Shown here piece by piece: positions 11,258 through 22,300 of a stretch of DNA of 64,000 bases; within the stretch, counting starts at the first letter, position 1, and every line of letters begins with the position of its first letter. The DNA comes from Coptis chinensis (taxonomy: Eukaryota > Streptophyta > Magnoliopsida > Ranunculales > Ranunculaceae). Both the position numbers and the translations under genes were made by a program. The notes under the pieces are model-generated. The model was given only the letters and a program-made list of their open reading frames with translations. It was not told where the DNA came from and did not search any database. Where the stretch lies: assembly GCA_015680905.1 (NCBI GenBank), contig CM027383.1, positions 85,717,001 to 85,781,000 on the forward strand, read 5' to 3'.

Positions 11258-12321
11258 ATGTCACAATCAAAGCAAGACAGGGGTCAAAGTTGGACAAATG
11301 AAGAAAATATTACTCTTACTAGAGCGTGGATTGAGATTGGAGAAGATCTTATAGTAGGAAATGATCAATCGAGAGAAGTTTATTAGGAACAAATTATAGT
11401 TAGGATGAATAAAATTCAAGGTTTTAACCACAACCGTAAGTGGAAGAAAGTCTCACAACATTGGTCGATTATTTTACCGTTCTTGAACAAATATCATACT
11501 ATACTAAAAAAGCTTGAAGAACAACCTCCAAGCAGGTGGGGACGTGAAGATATTGTAAGATTTGTTTATACTTCGTTTTCTTTTATGTTTTTATTATATA
11601 ATACTTGATATTGATTTTTTTTTTTTTTTTTTTTTTATAAACGTAGCTTATAGACGCGGCAACAACTTATGCGGCTACTACAGGGAAACCATGGATATAG
11701 CAAGATTGTTATAATCTAGTGAAACATACGCTAAAGTGGCAAAGAGCTCAGTTACGCAACGAAACGTCAAAGTGGCAAATAACTCAGTTACGCAACGAAA
11801 CGCTTGCTCCAAGACCGAAAAAGAAAGCAAGATCCGAAGATCTTGAAGGCTTCGATTCTTCACCATCAACCCCTTCAACGCCTCACTCTAACCCTTCACC
11901 TTCACTGTACTCGGGCAAAGAAATTAAGAAGAACAAGAAAATTGTTTATACTATCGAGGGTAATGTTGCATCCACTGCTAAAAATATGGATGAATTTCTT
12001 CAGGCTTTTAAAGAAAGCCGAAGACATAGAGAAGAGATTCTAGATGAGCAATTTCAAACTATGATAAAATTGAAGCAAGAGAAGACAAAAAAAGTTATTT
12101 TTTAAGCAAGAAAAACTCTGTGTTAGAGAGGAGGAAAATGCAACTAGATTGTTGGTAATGTCACTCGACAAACTCAATCCTCATGCGCGAAGGGTTTTAG
12201 AGCTAAAACAAGAAGCAATGGTAACTAAATATAAAAAAGGGCTAGATCAAGTAGTACAAATGAAGTTTCCGAGGACGAAGGAGCCAATGATAACGAAAAT
12301 GATGACTGGCTTGATAACTAG
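11258..12321 (+). pseudogene. Harbinger ORF1: Myb/trihelix-like DNA-binding protein
   Basis: The start ATG at 11,258 opens MSQSKQDRGQSWTNEENITL, a SANT/trihelix-like domain of the kind carried as ORF1 by plant PIF/Harbinger elements, where ORF1 acts with the transposase in DNA binding. Later come the motifs FNHNRKWKKVSQHW and TTGKPWIQ, a serine/proline-rich stretch, and a coiled region near ESRRHREEILDEQFQTMIKL. The last part, ending at 12,321, is acidic (NDNENDDWLDN). It is broken: TAG at 11,384-11,386 replaces the usual W codon, a likely intron lies near 11,568-11,650, and the frame shifts near 12,100. A 36-bp tandem duplication (11,733 and 11,769) repeats KWQxxQLRNET. The shared Harbinger 5' flank directly precedes it. 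Confidence 0.8.
11733..11804 (+). repeat. 36-bp tandem duplication inside ORF1
   Basis: Two copies at 11,733 and 11,769 differ at a few bases and keep the frame, adding 12 residues. Confidence 0.85.
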
Positions 12322-12550
12322 AGTAACTCTGTTAGTATGTAATAAGGGTGATATGTAATAGTTGTCTGTTATTTATTTATTTTTATTTTATGTTTTTGCA
12401 ATCATGTATTAGTTAATTATGTATTAGTTGTCATTCTATTAATAAAAATTGCAATTCATTTGCTAAATCAAATTGATCAAAGGAAATAAATTAGAACTTA
12501 TCAAAATGATCAAATGAACAATTCTAAATCACACAACATAATAATAATCG
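12322..12550. other. Spacer between the two convergent Harbinger-1 genes
   Basis: AT-rich, no reading frame. It presumably holds both 3' ends. I see nothing else in it. Confidence 0.5.
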
Positions 12551-14851
12551 TCATACAACAAACTTAATATTATAAATCATCAAGTCCTCACTTCCTAAAT
12601 ATGTCTCCTCTGTCGTGAACTCCTCCTCGATTGTCCTGTGCAGAACTCTCCGTATGTCCATGTGATGAACTCTCATGATGTACAGTAGTGCGATCAAGCT
12701 GAGCCTGTAACTTATCAACCTGGCGTTACAAGTCGTCATAATCCACATAAGCCTGGGAAAGAAGTCTCTCTCTCTCTCAACACTGTAGGCGTATACCGAG
12801 GAGCGCATGCCATTATTTACATGAATGCTTGTCTCATATCTCATGCGTAGCTCATCCTGAAATAATTATTCATTAATAATTTATGACATTTTCATAATGA
12901 ACCAAAATAATAAACCAAAACCAAAAAAAATAATTACCATAGGTATATGTCCAAGGTCAGGCTCTAATTGTACGGCGCGAGTGTCATCAATAGAAGAAAT
13001 GGGATGGTAAATTGTCTGGTCACTCAAACTGAAAACCCAAGGCCACTCTAACTGAAGGGGATCTGGCGCTGGAACAAATGTGTGTACAGGAGGTCCCTGC
13101 TGAAACATCGGCTGTGACGGCTGGCCAATATGATATTCACGTCTGACACCCATTATGTTAGCCTTATGAATGTTGCATGTATGACCCACAGCTAGGAGCA
13201 AATGACCAATAGATATCTTAAACCAATAACGATAATATTGCTCATAAGTTTGTAATGTAACTAGGTCAAAAGCTACTAGCTAACTCCAATCCACGTTTCT
13301 TTCGATGACTTGATATAAGGTCATGTCTTTAGCCTCTGATACATGGGTAGGCAGATCAGGGGGGATATTAAAGCATGGTGTGCACTGTATATAACATCTA
13401 TCCTCTAAATACCACTCCATATCATCACTCCCGCAAGTGAATACCATCCTCCAATGAGAAATGAACAATGCGTATCTACAGTCATTCGCGTCGATGTGCA
13501 CAGATGTTCGCCAAGGCCAACCTCCAAACAATAGAAGCATATACGTGTGATAAGCTCGATATGGGTTCATACATAAGTTATGTTATGACTGATCTTACTG
13601 GTTAGATGAGCTCGACGAGGTCTGTGCCAAGCCTTGGGCCTAGGCCTCTCATCGATGTACTCTGTGAGGATAGGATTTGTAGCACGGAAATACTCATAAA
13701 ACCATACCTCTAAGAGAATGACAAACCCTCCCAGCTGGGGACTAGTGACAACACCAGTCTGCCGAGAAGCCCTATCTAAACAACGCAGCAAATTACAGTA
13801 TATGGCTCCACCAAAATCAATACCGCCCAACTCATGCAAGTGCTCAAAGTTGGCTAGATACCCCAAGTTAATTGTGGAATGGCCAGAAGGAAGAAACAAG
13901 GCGCTCATCAAATACATATAGAAAGCTCTTACATACTCATCAGCATGTGCTTGACCATCATCAAAATCAAGTGACAAATAGTTTATTAAAAATTGCAACC
14001 CATCATCATTAGTCAATGGTGTAATGTATGCAGCTTTGATATCAGAAATCTTAACACCATCACTGTCATATGACTCCTCGGTCAAATAAGAGAAGAAAGT
14101 ACAGTCATCATTTGGGCACAACTCTGAAATTTAGTGCTACATCTCAACGGATGACCTAATCCTATACTCAAACCAGATATCATACAAAAATCTAGTGGAG
14201 TGAAACCCAACTCTCCCTAAGGAAAGTGAAAAGTATATGTACTATCCCACCATCTCTCAACTAAACCATTGATAACTCCCTGAATGTCAGTCTTATTGTA
14301 AGGTATATCAACTAGATGGCTGAAGGGAGTCACTAAAATTGCATCTCGATCTAACATGGTCAAGTGCACCGACTTTTTTAATATCATCCCACTACGTTTT
14401 AAGCGCACGTGGAGTGCACCGAACCCGATACATAATACATCTCTGATGTACGCAAAATGAAACTAAAATTAAAAAAAATACAAATAAAAATATACGTATT
14501 TAACTACTAAAGTTAAACACTACTGCTAATATATAAAATTAAAATACATACTTGTTGTTCAAGAACAACTCTTGACACATGCTTATCATGCCACCTCCTA
14601 AACACCAGTATAAGATGGCTGAAATTCATAGGCTCAGCAGAAAATTCAAAATCGACTTGCTGATACTGAAGCAACAATGGATCGTCTAACTCAGCTCCAT
14701 AGTTTTCAGCTCCAGAAGTTCTTGGTTCATCATCTAGATTACCCATGGGATTGCTCCAAACCAATGTACTATTACCACTATTTTGATCTTTCTCACCGTC
14801 ACCACTCCATCTTGTTTGGTTATTATAGACATATTCGTCGTCGGAATCCAT
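12551..14851 (-). pseudogene. Plant mobile domain (PMD/MAIN-like) gene inside Harbinger-1
   Basis: The minus-strand start near 14,851 gives MDSDDEYVYNNQTRW, an acidic leader ending at a donor at 14,551. The next pieces hold the plant mobile domain: INGLVERWWDSTYTFHFP, then GELGFTPLDFCMISGLSIGL, then ADEYVRAFYMYLMSALFLPS and LLRCLDRASRQTGV up to LGGFVILLEVWFYEYF. A C-terminal region follows (GGWPWRTSVH; LEWPWVFSL) to about 12,551. PMD proteins include host factors of the MAIN/MAIL1 group, and relatives are carried by several kinds of plant transposon. Frames are broken, including a stop in place of W after TFHFP. It occupies the place of the transposase and is opposite in direction to ORF1. 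Confidence 0.75.
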
Positions 14852-15135
14852 TTTTTTGTTAGAACTAGAGACACTATGTTGAAAACAAATGTGTGAAATG
14901 ACAACAGTCTGACTGTCGCGCAACATTTAAACAATCATAACACACGACATTGGTAATATTGTGTGACAGTACCAATAGTGTGTGACATTACCAATGGCGC
15001 GCGTGGTAGACCCTACAATCAAATTTGTGGTCGATATTTGCGACCACCTAGAGTTGGTCAAAATTTGTGTCCAATTTTTTCAAATTCTGCCTTCAAATTT
15101 GGAACTGATACTACCACTACCTAGAGATACTCTAA

Positions 15136-16790
15136 GTGCGTTTCACTTTTCACTCCAAAAAACTAAACTAAAGCTACTACATGTGCATGACCCATAATAC
15201 CATAATTATCATATAACAAATGATTCAGGTGGGTGAAGGAGAGGGCATAATAGGAATAGGAGCAGAAAACATACCAAACTAGTCATGACTCGTGCCTACG
15301 GCACTCTGCTTTTACAAAAGTGCATACAACATTTTTGCACTATACAGTATCATGCTAAATAACTAAACATCTCAATATATATATATATATATATCTCCTC
15401 ATGATCTCCTTGCAATTGATACTTTCACGATTTTACCAAATGAAGTTCTTTAAGGTGAGTTGAAATACAGTGCAAGAGAATTCATCACCCGTTCCAATAA
15501 TATTGGATAATATTGCACCTAGGGCAACTCCGTATCAAAGCAATTATATTGGAAATAACTCATTCTAAAGCCTTCACCCGTAGTAAAAATAGTTCAAGAA
15601 GAATTACTAAATTTCCTTGGATAGAATGGTCGGGGGAGTTTCAAACCAAGACATTGTTTCATATATTATTAGATTGTTATTATATGGAACTCACAATTAA
15701 ACATACATCAAATATGTGATTGGATACCACAGTTATATAAAGTTATAAACACAAACTTCCAATTGACCACTGCTCGTTTAAAGATCAATATTGGGGTAGT
15801 AGATGAACTACAACTATAAGATTGTATAAAATGAACATATTTACAAAATTGACCGGACTTAGAATAAAAATTAATATTGTCCCGTTCAAATTGGTTGGGG
15901 AGAAAATTCAAATACATCATGTACTTTGCCAAGATGCGTAAAATTGATTTTCAGAACAACTAACGCTCACCTTGCAAACTCAATCATTAGCTCTGATTTT
16001 CTCTTGAAAGAAACTTACCACTGGAGAAAAATGAACCAAATAATATAAGAAGCTTTACTTTTAATAAGAACTTAAAATAAAGTTATGAAAGAACTATCAT
16101 TTGGGTTTCTAAATCAATAAAGATTAGCGAAAAAATAAAGACTCTTAAAATAAAGTTATGGAAGAACCAGTTTTCATTGTTTGTTACAACCAACTATTGA
16201 TTTTTTAGTCCAACATCTAAGTAATGGTAATATTTTAGATGCCCAGATAATATTGCATTTAAAAGCCCAAGAGTTTTAAAAAAAAGCCCAATTTTTATTT
16301 GTTATCGAGTCTCATATTTTATTTCAAAAAAGCCCAAATTCAAATCTTGGATAGGATGTGTCGTCAACTTAAACTGATTCGTTGACACGTATGTGAGATG
16401 TTATATTGAGTAAAGTAAATGGTCGTCTTTTTCTTCTCACTACTTTGTCAAGAAACCAGTATCCCCAACGTCTTTTCTAGCCTCTAATCTCAGTGTCTGT
16501 CGTGGGACTGGCTTCCCAAAAACAGTTCCCTTTTTATTTAAGATTTGCATTATCAACAGCTCTCCACTCTTGTACTTTCAACATAAAAAGATAATAGAAT
16601 TTATCAAACACTAAGTTTCACCAAAACTAATCTAATACTCATATAGTTAGATAAGCTAACGAACTCATTTTTCTTTCGTCCATCTGCCTTAAGAGAATTT
16701 CGGTTTTTGTTCACAGACTTTTCGACTGGTTTTTTTACCACACATTCTAAAATATTGTGAAGAAGAACTAATGTTGTTTTGTTATTCCTA
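15136..16790. other. Gene-free flank between Harbinger-1 and gene A
   Basis: AT-rich sequence with a short TA run at 15,377-15,393. No reading frame with recognisable content, no clear repeat ends and no RNA gene seen. It looks like decayed intergenic sequence. Confidence 0.6.
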
Positions 16791-17223
16791 AGGGTGTGTT
16801 TGTTATGATGGAAACACTATGGAAAGGAAAGGAAAATAAGAGTGGTCCACCTTTTCTATAGTTTTTAAGGCGTTTATTTACCTATGGAAAGGAAATGGGC
16901 TTTTCCATATGGAAACAAAATTATAGAAATGGAAAAGGTTTTGTGTCCTTAGCTAACCCCTAAAAATTTTGTGGAAAGGAAAGGAAAGGAAATAGATAGA
17001 TAGGGTTTACTACTAATACACCCATGACCCAACAATACAATTATTCCTTTCTATAGCTTTTGCAAACAAACATGATTATTCCTTTATCCAGTTTTTACTT
17101 TCCTTTCTCCAGTTTACCAAACACATACCATTTAAAATTATTTCCTTTCCATTCCATTCCATAGTGGACCACCCATTTTATTTCCTTTCCTTTCCACAAG
17201 TTAAAGTTTAACAAACACACCCT
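16791..17223. mobile_element. hAT-like MITE upstream of gene A
   Basis: The ends AGGGTGTGTTTGTTA and TAACAAACACACCCT are inverted repeats. The subterminal parts are rich in GGAAAGGAAA and its complement. The flanks TATTCCTA (16,783-16,790) and TATTCTAA (17,224-17,231) are imperfect 8-bp repeats. It lies about 150 bases upstream of the probable gene A transcript. Confidence 0.75.
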
Positions 17224-17339
17224 TATTCTAACCATGACTGCTCGAATTTCTAGATTGTCTCCTAAATGGTAGGATTTTAATATTAAGAAAATCTAACAAT
17301 AGGAAAATAAAGTCCACCACTTAATCCCTTATAATTTTG

Positions 17340-17555
17340 TTTAAAAACTGAGCTGTACTAGAGATATTGGTTGGACACTGTCATGCATTTGGAGGAGAAG
17401 CAAACTGGGCATTACACCTGTTTTTTTTCTTCTAACACCTCAAAAGCAGCAGCAGCAGCAGCAGCAGGAGAAAACATTTCAGACTTGTTCTCTTTGAGTC
17501 TTTTCTCTTCTTGCTCTCTTGGTGCAAAAAAAAAAACGCACGCAACATTGCAAAG
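17340..17555 (+). promoter_or_regulatory. Gene A promoter-proximal region and 5' untranslated exon
   Basis: A pyrimidine-rich leader with a (CAG)n run near 17,445-17,467 ends at a donor (GTAAG at 17,556). The layout matches gene B, whose untranslated exon ends at 29,264. A start upstream of 17,340 cannot be excluded. Confidence 0.6.
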
Positions 17556-17623
17556 GTAAGAACTTTTTCAAGAATCTGTGTTAAGGGTTTAAGCTTTGGG
17601 GTTTCTGCAGAATGTGGTTTTGG

Positions 17624-18576
17624 TAGGGGTGTCTCTTTTTGCCGAATTTCCGATTTTTCCGAAATCCGACCCGAAATTGGTCTGGCTTTGGGTGTAGTTT
17701 TTATGGGCCGATTTTCCGATTTTCCGATTTCCGAAAATTCCGAAAAAAAATTGGATCGGATTTGGATATAATTCTAAAATCCGATCCGATCCGAAAATTC
17801 CGAAATTTCCGATATTATTGCCAATTTATTCAGAAAATATATACTTCTCTCACTATCCACTTGATTAGATCTCGACCGTTCATTCATTTTCTAGTTTTTT
17901 ACTTCCAAAAACAAAACAAAAACATAACCTAGCTGCTACTTCCCAACTTGAATTGGACCACTCTACTGTCATTACACCTCTGCCATAACAACAATGATAT
18001 GAAAAAAAATGTCATTGAGCCATACAATGACTTCTAGACCAATCCAAAAGCCAAATTCCAATAGATAGAATATTATGTAAAGCTACTTAGAGTCCAAGAC
18101 CATAATCCATTATTTATCAGACACTTCACACGCTTCAATTTCCACACACCTAAAAAAAGATTGAAACATTACAAATACCCGGACCTCAACGAGAACGCAA
18201 TGCTTGTTATTGGTGGCTCTGTGTTCTTTTTTCGTTTTTCTTGGATCACTTGTTTGAATGAAAATGGGTTTTTCTCGGTTAAACAAGTCGCGTATTGTTG
18301 TTGGTACATTGGTGTTGTGGACGTGGTTTTCTCCCTACAAATGATGAACGTTGGTATGATATTCCAAAAATAATTGAAAGTAAAGAGATCTTTGAAAATT
18401 TACCAAGTATTCCGAAATTTCCGACTTATTCCGAAATTTCCGAAAGTTCCGAAATTGGAAATATATTTTGAATCCGAAAAAAAATTGGATCGGATTTGGC
18501 TAGCATCTTAGGTTCCGAAAAAAATTTGGAAAAATTCCGAAGGAGGTTAATCCGATCCGATCCGAAGTCACCCCTA
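17624..18576. mobile_element. hAT element in the 5' UTR intron of gene A
   Basis: The ends are TAGGGGTGTC at 17,624 and GTCACCCCTA at 18,576, with a perfect 8-bp duplication GGTTTTGG at 17,616-17,623 and 18,577-18,584. The flanks inside the ends are dense in TTCCGAAAT and GATCCGATCCGA. It is 953 bp with no recognisable transposase. It is absent from the equivalent intron of gene B. Confidence 0.92.
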
Positions 18577-19262
18577 GGTTTTGGGTTCTTGGAGGACATG
18601 TTTTATTTTATAGAGAACATGTATTTTTTAGAGTTGGGTTTTGCTGTTATATCTGTTGCATTAGTTGGAGTAAAAGAAGAAGTATTTGTGTTTGGGAATG
18701 TGGTTTGGGTTTTCTTTGTTTATGACTGTGGAGTTTACTTATTTGTTACTTGAGTGTATGATATGACGGTTTCACTTTTTGAGTTGCTTAGATTTATTAT
18801 GACAAACAAAGAGGGGTTTTTGGGGGATTGATTTTTAATAGATTGCATTGTGCGTAATGGGCTGTGATTTTCTCTTTTCTTTTGTTTTTCTTCATGGTGT
18901 CTGCTTATTCGATGTGTTTAATGCTTGTTTGTGTAGTATCATGCTTTCCAGTTGTTTGTGTTTATGGGGTTTATAGGTTTTACTTCTTCTTGTGCTTATA
19001 AATGAAGTGGAATTTGTGGTGTGTTTTTTTTGGAAAAAAAATCACTTATCTTAAACTTGTTTTAATGGGCCGTGATTTTCATTTCTCATTCCACCTTCCA
19101 CCTTTTTTTTACTGTTTTATACTTGTTAAGCTTGAAAATGCTTATGATCAGTTGAGTGTCGGGAGAGAGAGAGAGAGAGGGTTGAGGGGTTTGGATTAGT
19201 TGGGCTCCATTTGTGTCTTTCTTTTGCTTACAGTGTGGTGTTTGCTTGGAATGTTTTTACAG

Positions 19263-19308
19263 GTCTGAACTTGTATTCGGTCGTTCAGGTCTGAACTTAT
19301 ATCTGCCA
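19263..19308 (+). other. Tandem splice acceptors before the gene A start codon
   Basis: Two candidate AG acceptors, at 19,261-19,262 and 19,287-19,288, each precede GTCTGAACTT, through a 26-bp tandem duplication. Either gives an untranslated leader only, since ATG follows at 19,309. Gene B has a single acceptor at 29,893-29,894. Confidence 0.6.
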
Positions 19309-22300
19309 ATGGTGCGTAGAGGGAGACCAAGAAAGGTTTGTACTTTTGATTTATTTATTATTATTATTAGTTTTAATTTTAATTTTTAATTTTTTGTAAT
19401 TTTTGGTACATCTTCTCAGGTTCTTAGTTTTGATTTTTTATCTTCCCATGTGTTTTGGAAAATATCATTGCAGATAGGTCAAGCGCGGATGGATGCTGCC
19501 ATAGATGCACTACACCCTATGGGATATGACATTCCTTTAATACGACGCAAGGTGAATGAACTTTTGGAGGTATGTTTTCACTTGAAAGTGACTTTGAATG
19601 TTGTAAGACTATTTTTGGTAGCCTTAGTGTTACAAGGATTAATTGGTTCTTCTTCTTTTTTGATTTCCTTTTGTAGATTTATCAGGGACACTGGGAAATT
19701 ATTGAGCAGGGACCTTACATTATTCTTATTGAGGCAATTCTAGAAGAGCAGGAACAAGAACAAAAAATGATCACGGTAATCAGTCATATTTTTTCTTATC
19801 CTTCTAATAGATCACTTGTAGACATCAATAATCCTACGCTTAAATTAATTGGTTTTGCTTGCATTCACCTCGTTTCCAAATCTATATGAAACTTGGTTTT
19901 AGAAGCGTATGCAAATTTATAAGAGAAAATTGTAGTGGTAGTGGGTAAAGTTTCAATTCTGTAATCGCTGTATCTTACTTTAGGTCTTATCAGTAAAATA
20001 AGTAATTGGTTAATTTGGATTCTACTTAATTACTTTTCCTATTACTTTATTGGTTTTGATTATTTATAAGAATTTGAATTTTCTCTTATAAGAAAATTGG
20101 ATTTTTCTCTTATAAAAAAACCAGAATGGCAATATTCTGATTTAGCTTGCATCTGTGCTCTAAAAAGGATTCACAGGCTTTACAATTCTTTGGTTTAGTT
20201 GGAAGTTTACTTTTTTTTCGGTCCGGATTTTCTAGCATTTTAGTGAATAGACTACACCATTTTATTGTTCCTTGTAAGAACAAAATGTGTTGTTTTCTGA
20301 AGTTATCGATTTTATGTATATAGGGATTCATGTGAGTATACCAATTAGGAAGGGGAGATACTATGATAGTACAAAGGGAATACTCTATGATATCTCATAA
20401 ACATTTCCCTCCCCCCCATAAAAAAAGACAGACCTTGCACAAAATGGCTGTACCTAGAAGTATTCCTCGATGCACTATGCAACTTTAGGTACTGTCTGAT
20501 ACGCCTTCTTCCTTCCCATTTAGCACAAAGTCAAATTTGTATTGTGTGCCTAGAAACAAGATAAGAGTGTTAAGCCATGTCTTTTAAGATTTAGTTGAAA
20601 CAATTTCCAAAATTTTCACATCTTTCTGTTTGCATACTGATTCAATAACTGCTTCAAACTTTATCCTCTTATTTTCTTGTCTAAGAACAGCAGTGCATAT
20701 GACTCCTAAAAATCACCCACCATCCTGAGAATTCTCTGTTTTCTCTCTTTTAATCTTAAACTTCGTTTTATTTTGCTCGTGGGATGGGTTAATTGATGGG
20801 TTAATTGATACGGAAGATGAGGAATAAGCTAAGGAGGAGCATAGGACCTATTAGATTGGTGCTGACCCTTTGATATCAGACATTTGTTTTTCTCTTTATT
20901 ATTTGTTTTATGTTTATTGAATTTGTTAATTGAGTTCAGCTGGGGCTATGCATATGTTAGAACAAAATTTCTTAGCAAGACAATTTTCAGTTACAACGTC
21001 GATATGGAGTAACATTAACCAATTCATTGGAATATATGCTTACAAGATGAAACAAATGTACAAACTTGCAAGTAAGTTTTGTAGAGACAGGGAAGAGAAC
21101 TAGTTGAAAATTTTGAGGAGAGGCACATGCAAACTGCAAAGTGCATTGGTCTTGAGCAAGGACATTTTAAATTCCCTCACTTGCGCTGTATTTTTCAATT
21201 TACCTCGTTCTCTTTGGTTGTGTTTTACAATTTTCTTATACGTTTAAGTCTCTTTAGGGGCCTTACATCTCTATAAAAACTCTTTCACCTTCCTTATTTT
21301 CCTGCTATTTGAAGATGAATTAGTATTTAATCGGGATCCTTTTGTATGAGCTATTTTAAGAGCTAATGACTCCCACGTAGTACATATGCAAATTCCATGT
21401 GAAACATTTTGCACTGGGTCTTTTCAGTCGAGTCCCTGATTCAGTTTCTTTGTGAAATATCTTTTTTTTTTTCTGTCTAATTGGGAAAATAAATGCTCCA
21501 AAAGATTCTCATTTGGTGAATCTTATTATATATGTATATACAGTCGAATTTGGCCCCTAAGTTTTATTTGTATTATATATTACAGGAGAGCATATATGAA
21601 ACTTTTATAACCCTTTACCTTTTTTCTTTTGTTAACAAGTAACAACTAGAGTGTTGACGCTATTCTGACCACTTAACCTGATAATAAGTTTTCTTAAACC
21701 AACCTCCTTTGATCATTTTTGAATACTTGTTATTATATATTTTGGGAGCCGTTGGTTTTGTGGCAAGTAAGACTGTATATCCATTTTGGTTGGCACTAAT
21801 TTATAGTAGGGCTAACAAACAGCTATTTTTGGTCTACTGTGTAATTGCAGAATAATAAGGACAATGAAGACTCTAATGATCATGATGATACTGATCCCTC
21901 TGATGCTCATGCTGGTAGAGGTAATAAGTATTTTGATAAGTACTTTCTTCTTCATTATATTGCCTCTATTGCTAAATATCTTTCTGCATCTTCTGGGGGA
22001 ATTGGAATGCTCTGCTTGGGTAGCCATTGCATAATTAGAGGAGTGTGTGTGCATTTGTGTGTGTGTCCTTTTCCAATTTATATAAAGGATGACAGTGACC
22101 TAACATTGCTAAAACCTCTTTTAATCTTTTTGTGATATTCCTTCTAAACATCCTTGGAAAATAAGCGACATTGTGAAAGTTCTTTCTGGTTGAGAAGTGG
22201 AATATTGACCTTGCAAGAAGGTACTCCATAGTCCATTCATGTGGTGAATGGGAAAAAAAAAAAACTATTGGGAGGTTGATTAAAAGATTTCTTTTGGGAA

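Larger units (their letters stand above)
1..15132 (+). mobile_element. Harbinger-1: PIF/Harbinger DNA transposon, left end outside the window
   Basis: The right end reads CTAGAGATACTC, followed by TAA as the likely target duplication. It matches the ends of the complete sister element at 25,218-27,961. Bases from about 42 to 249 and from 11,191 onward match the reverse complement of 27,560-27,800, so the start of the window lies roughly 100 bases inside the element. A 10.9-kb hAT/CACTA nest interrupts it; without that about 4.2 kb remain in view. It carries an ORF1-type Myb/trihelix-like gene on the plus strand and a plant-mobile-domain gene on the minus strand. I found no DDE transposase in it. 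It is non-autonomous and decayed. Confidence 0.85.

Noticed and set aside
13718-13921. Plus-strand reading frames across 13,700-14,900
   Set aside because: They are antisense to the plant-mobile-domain exons and carry no recognisable content.
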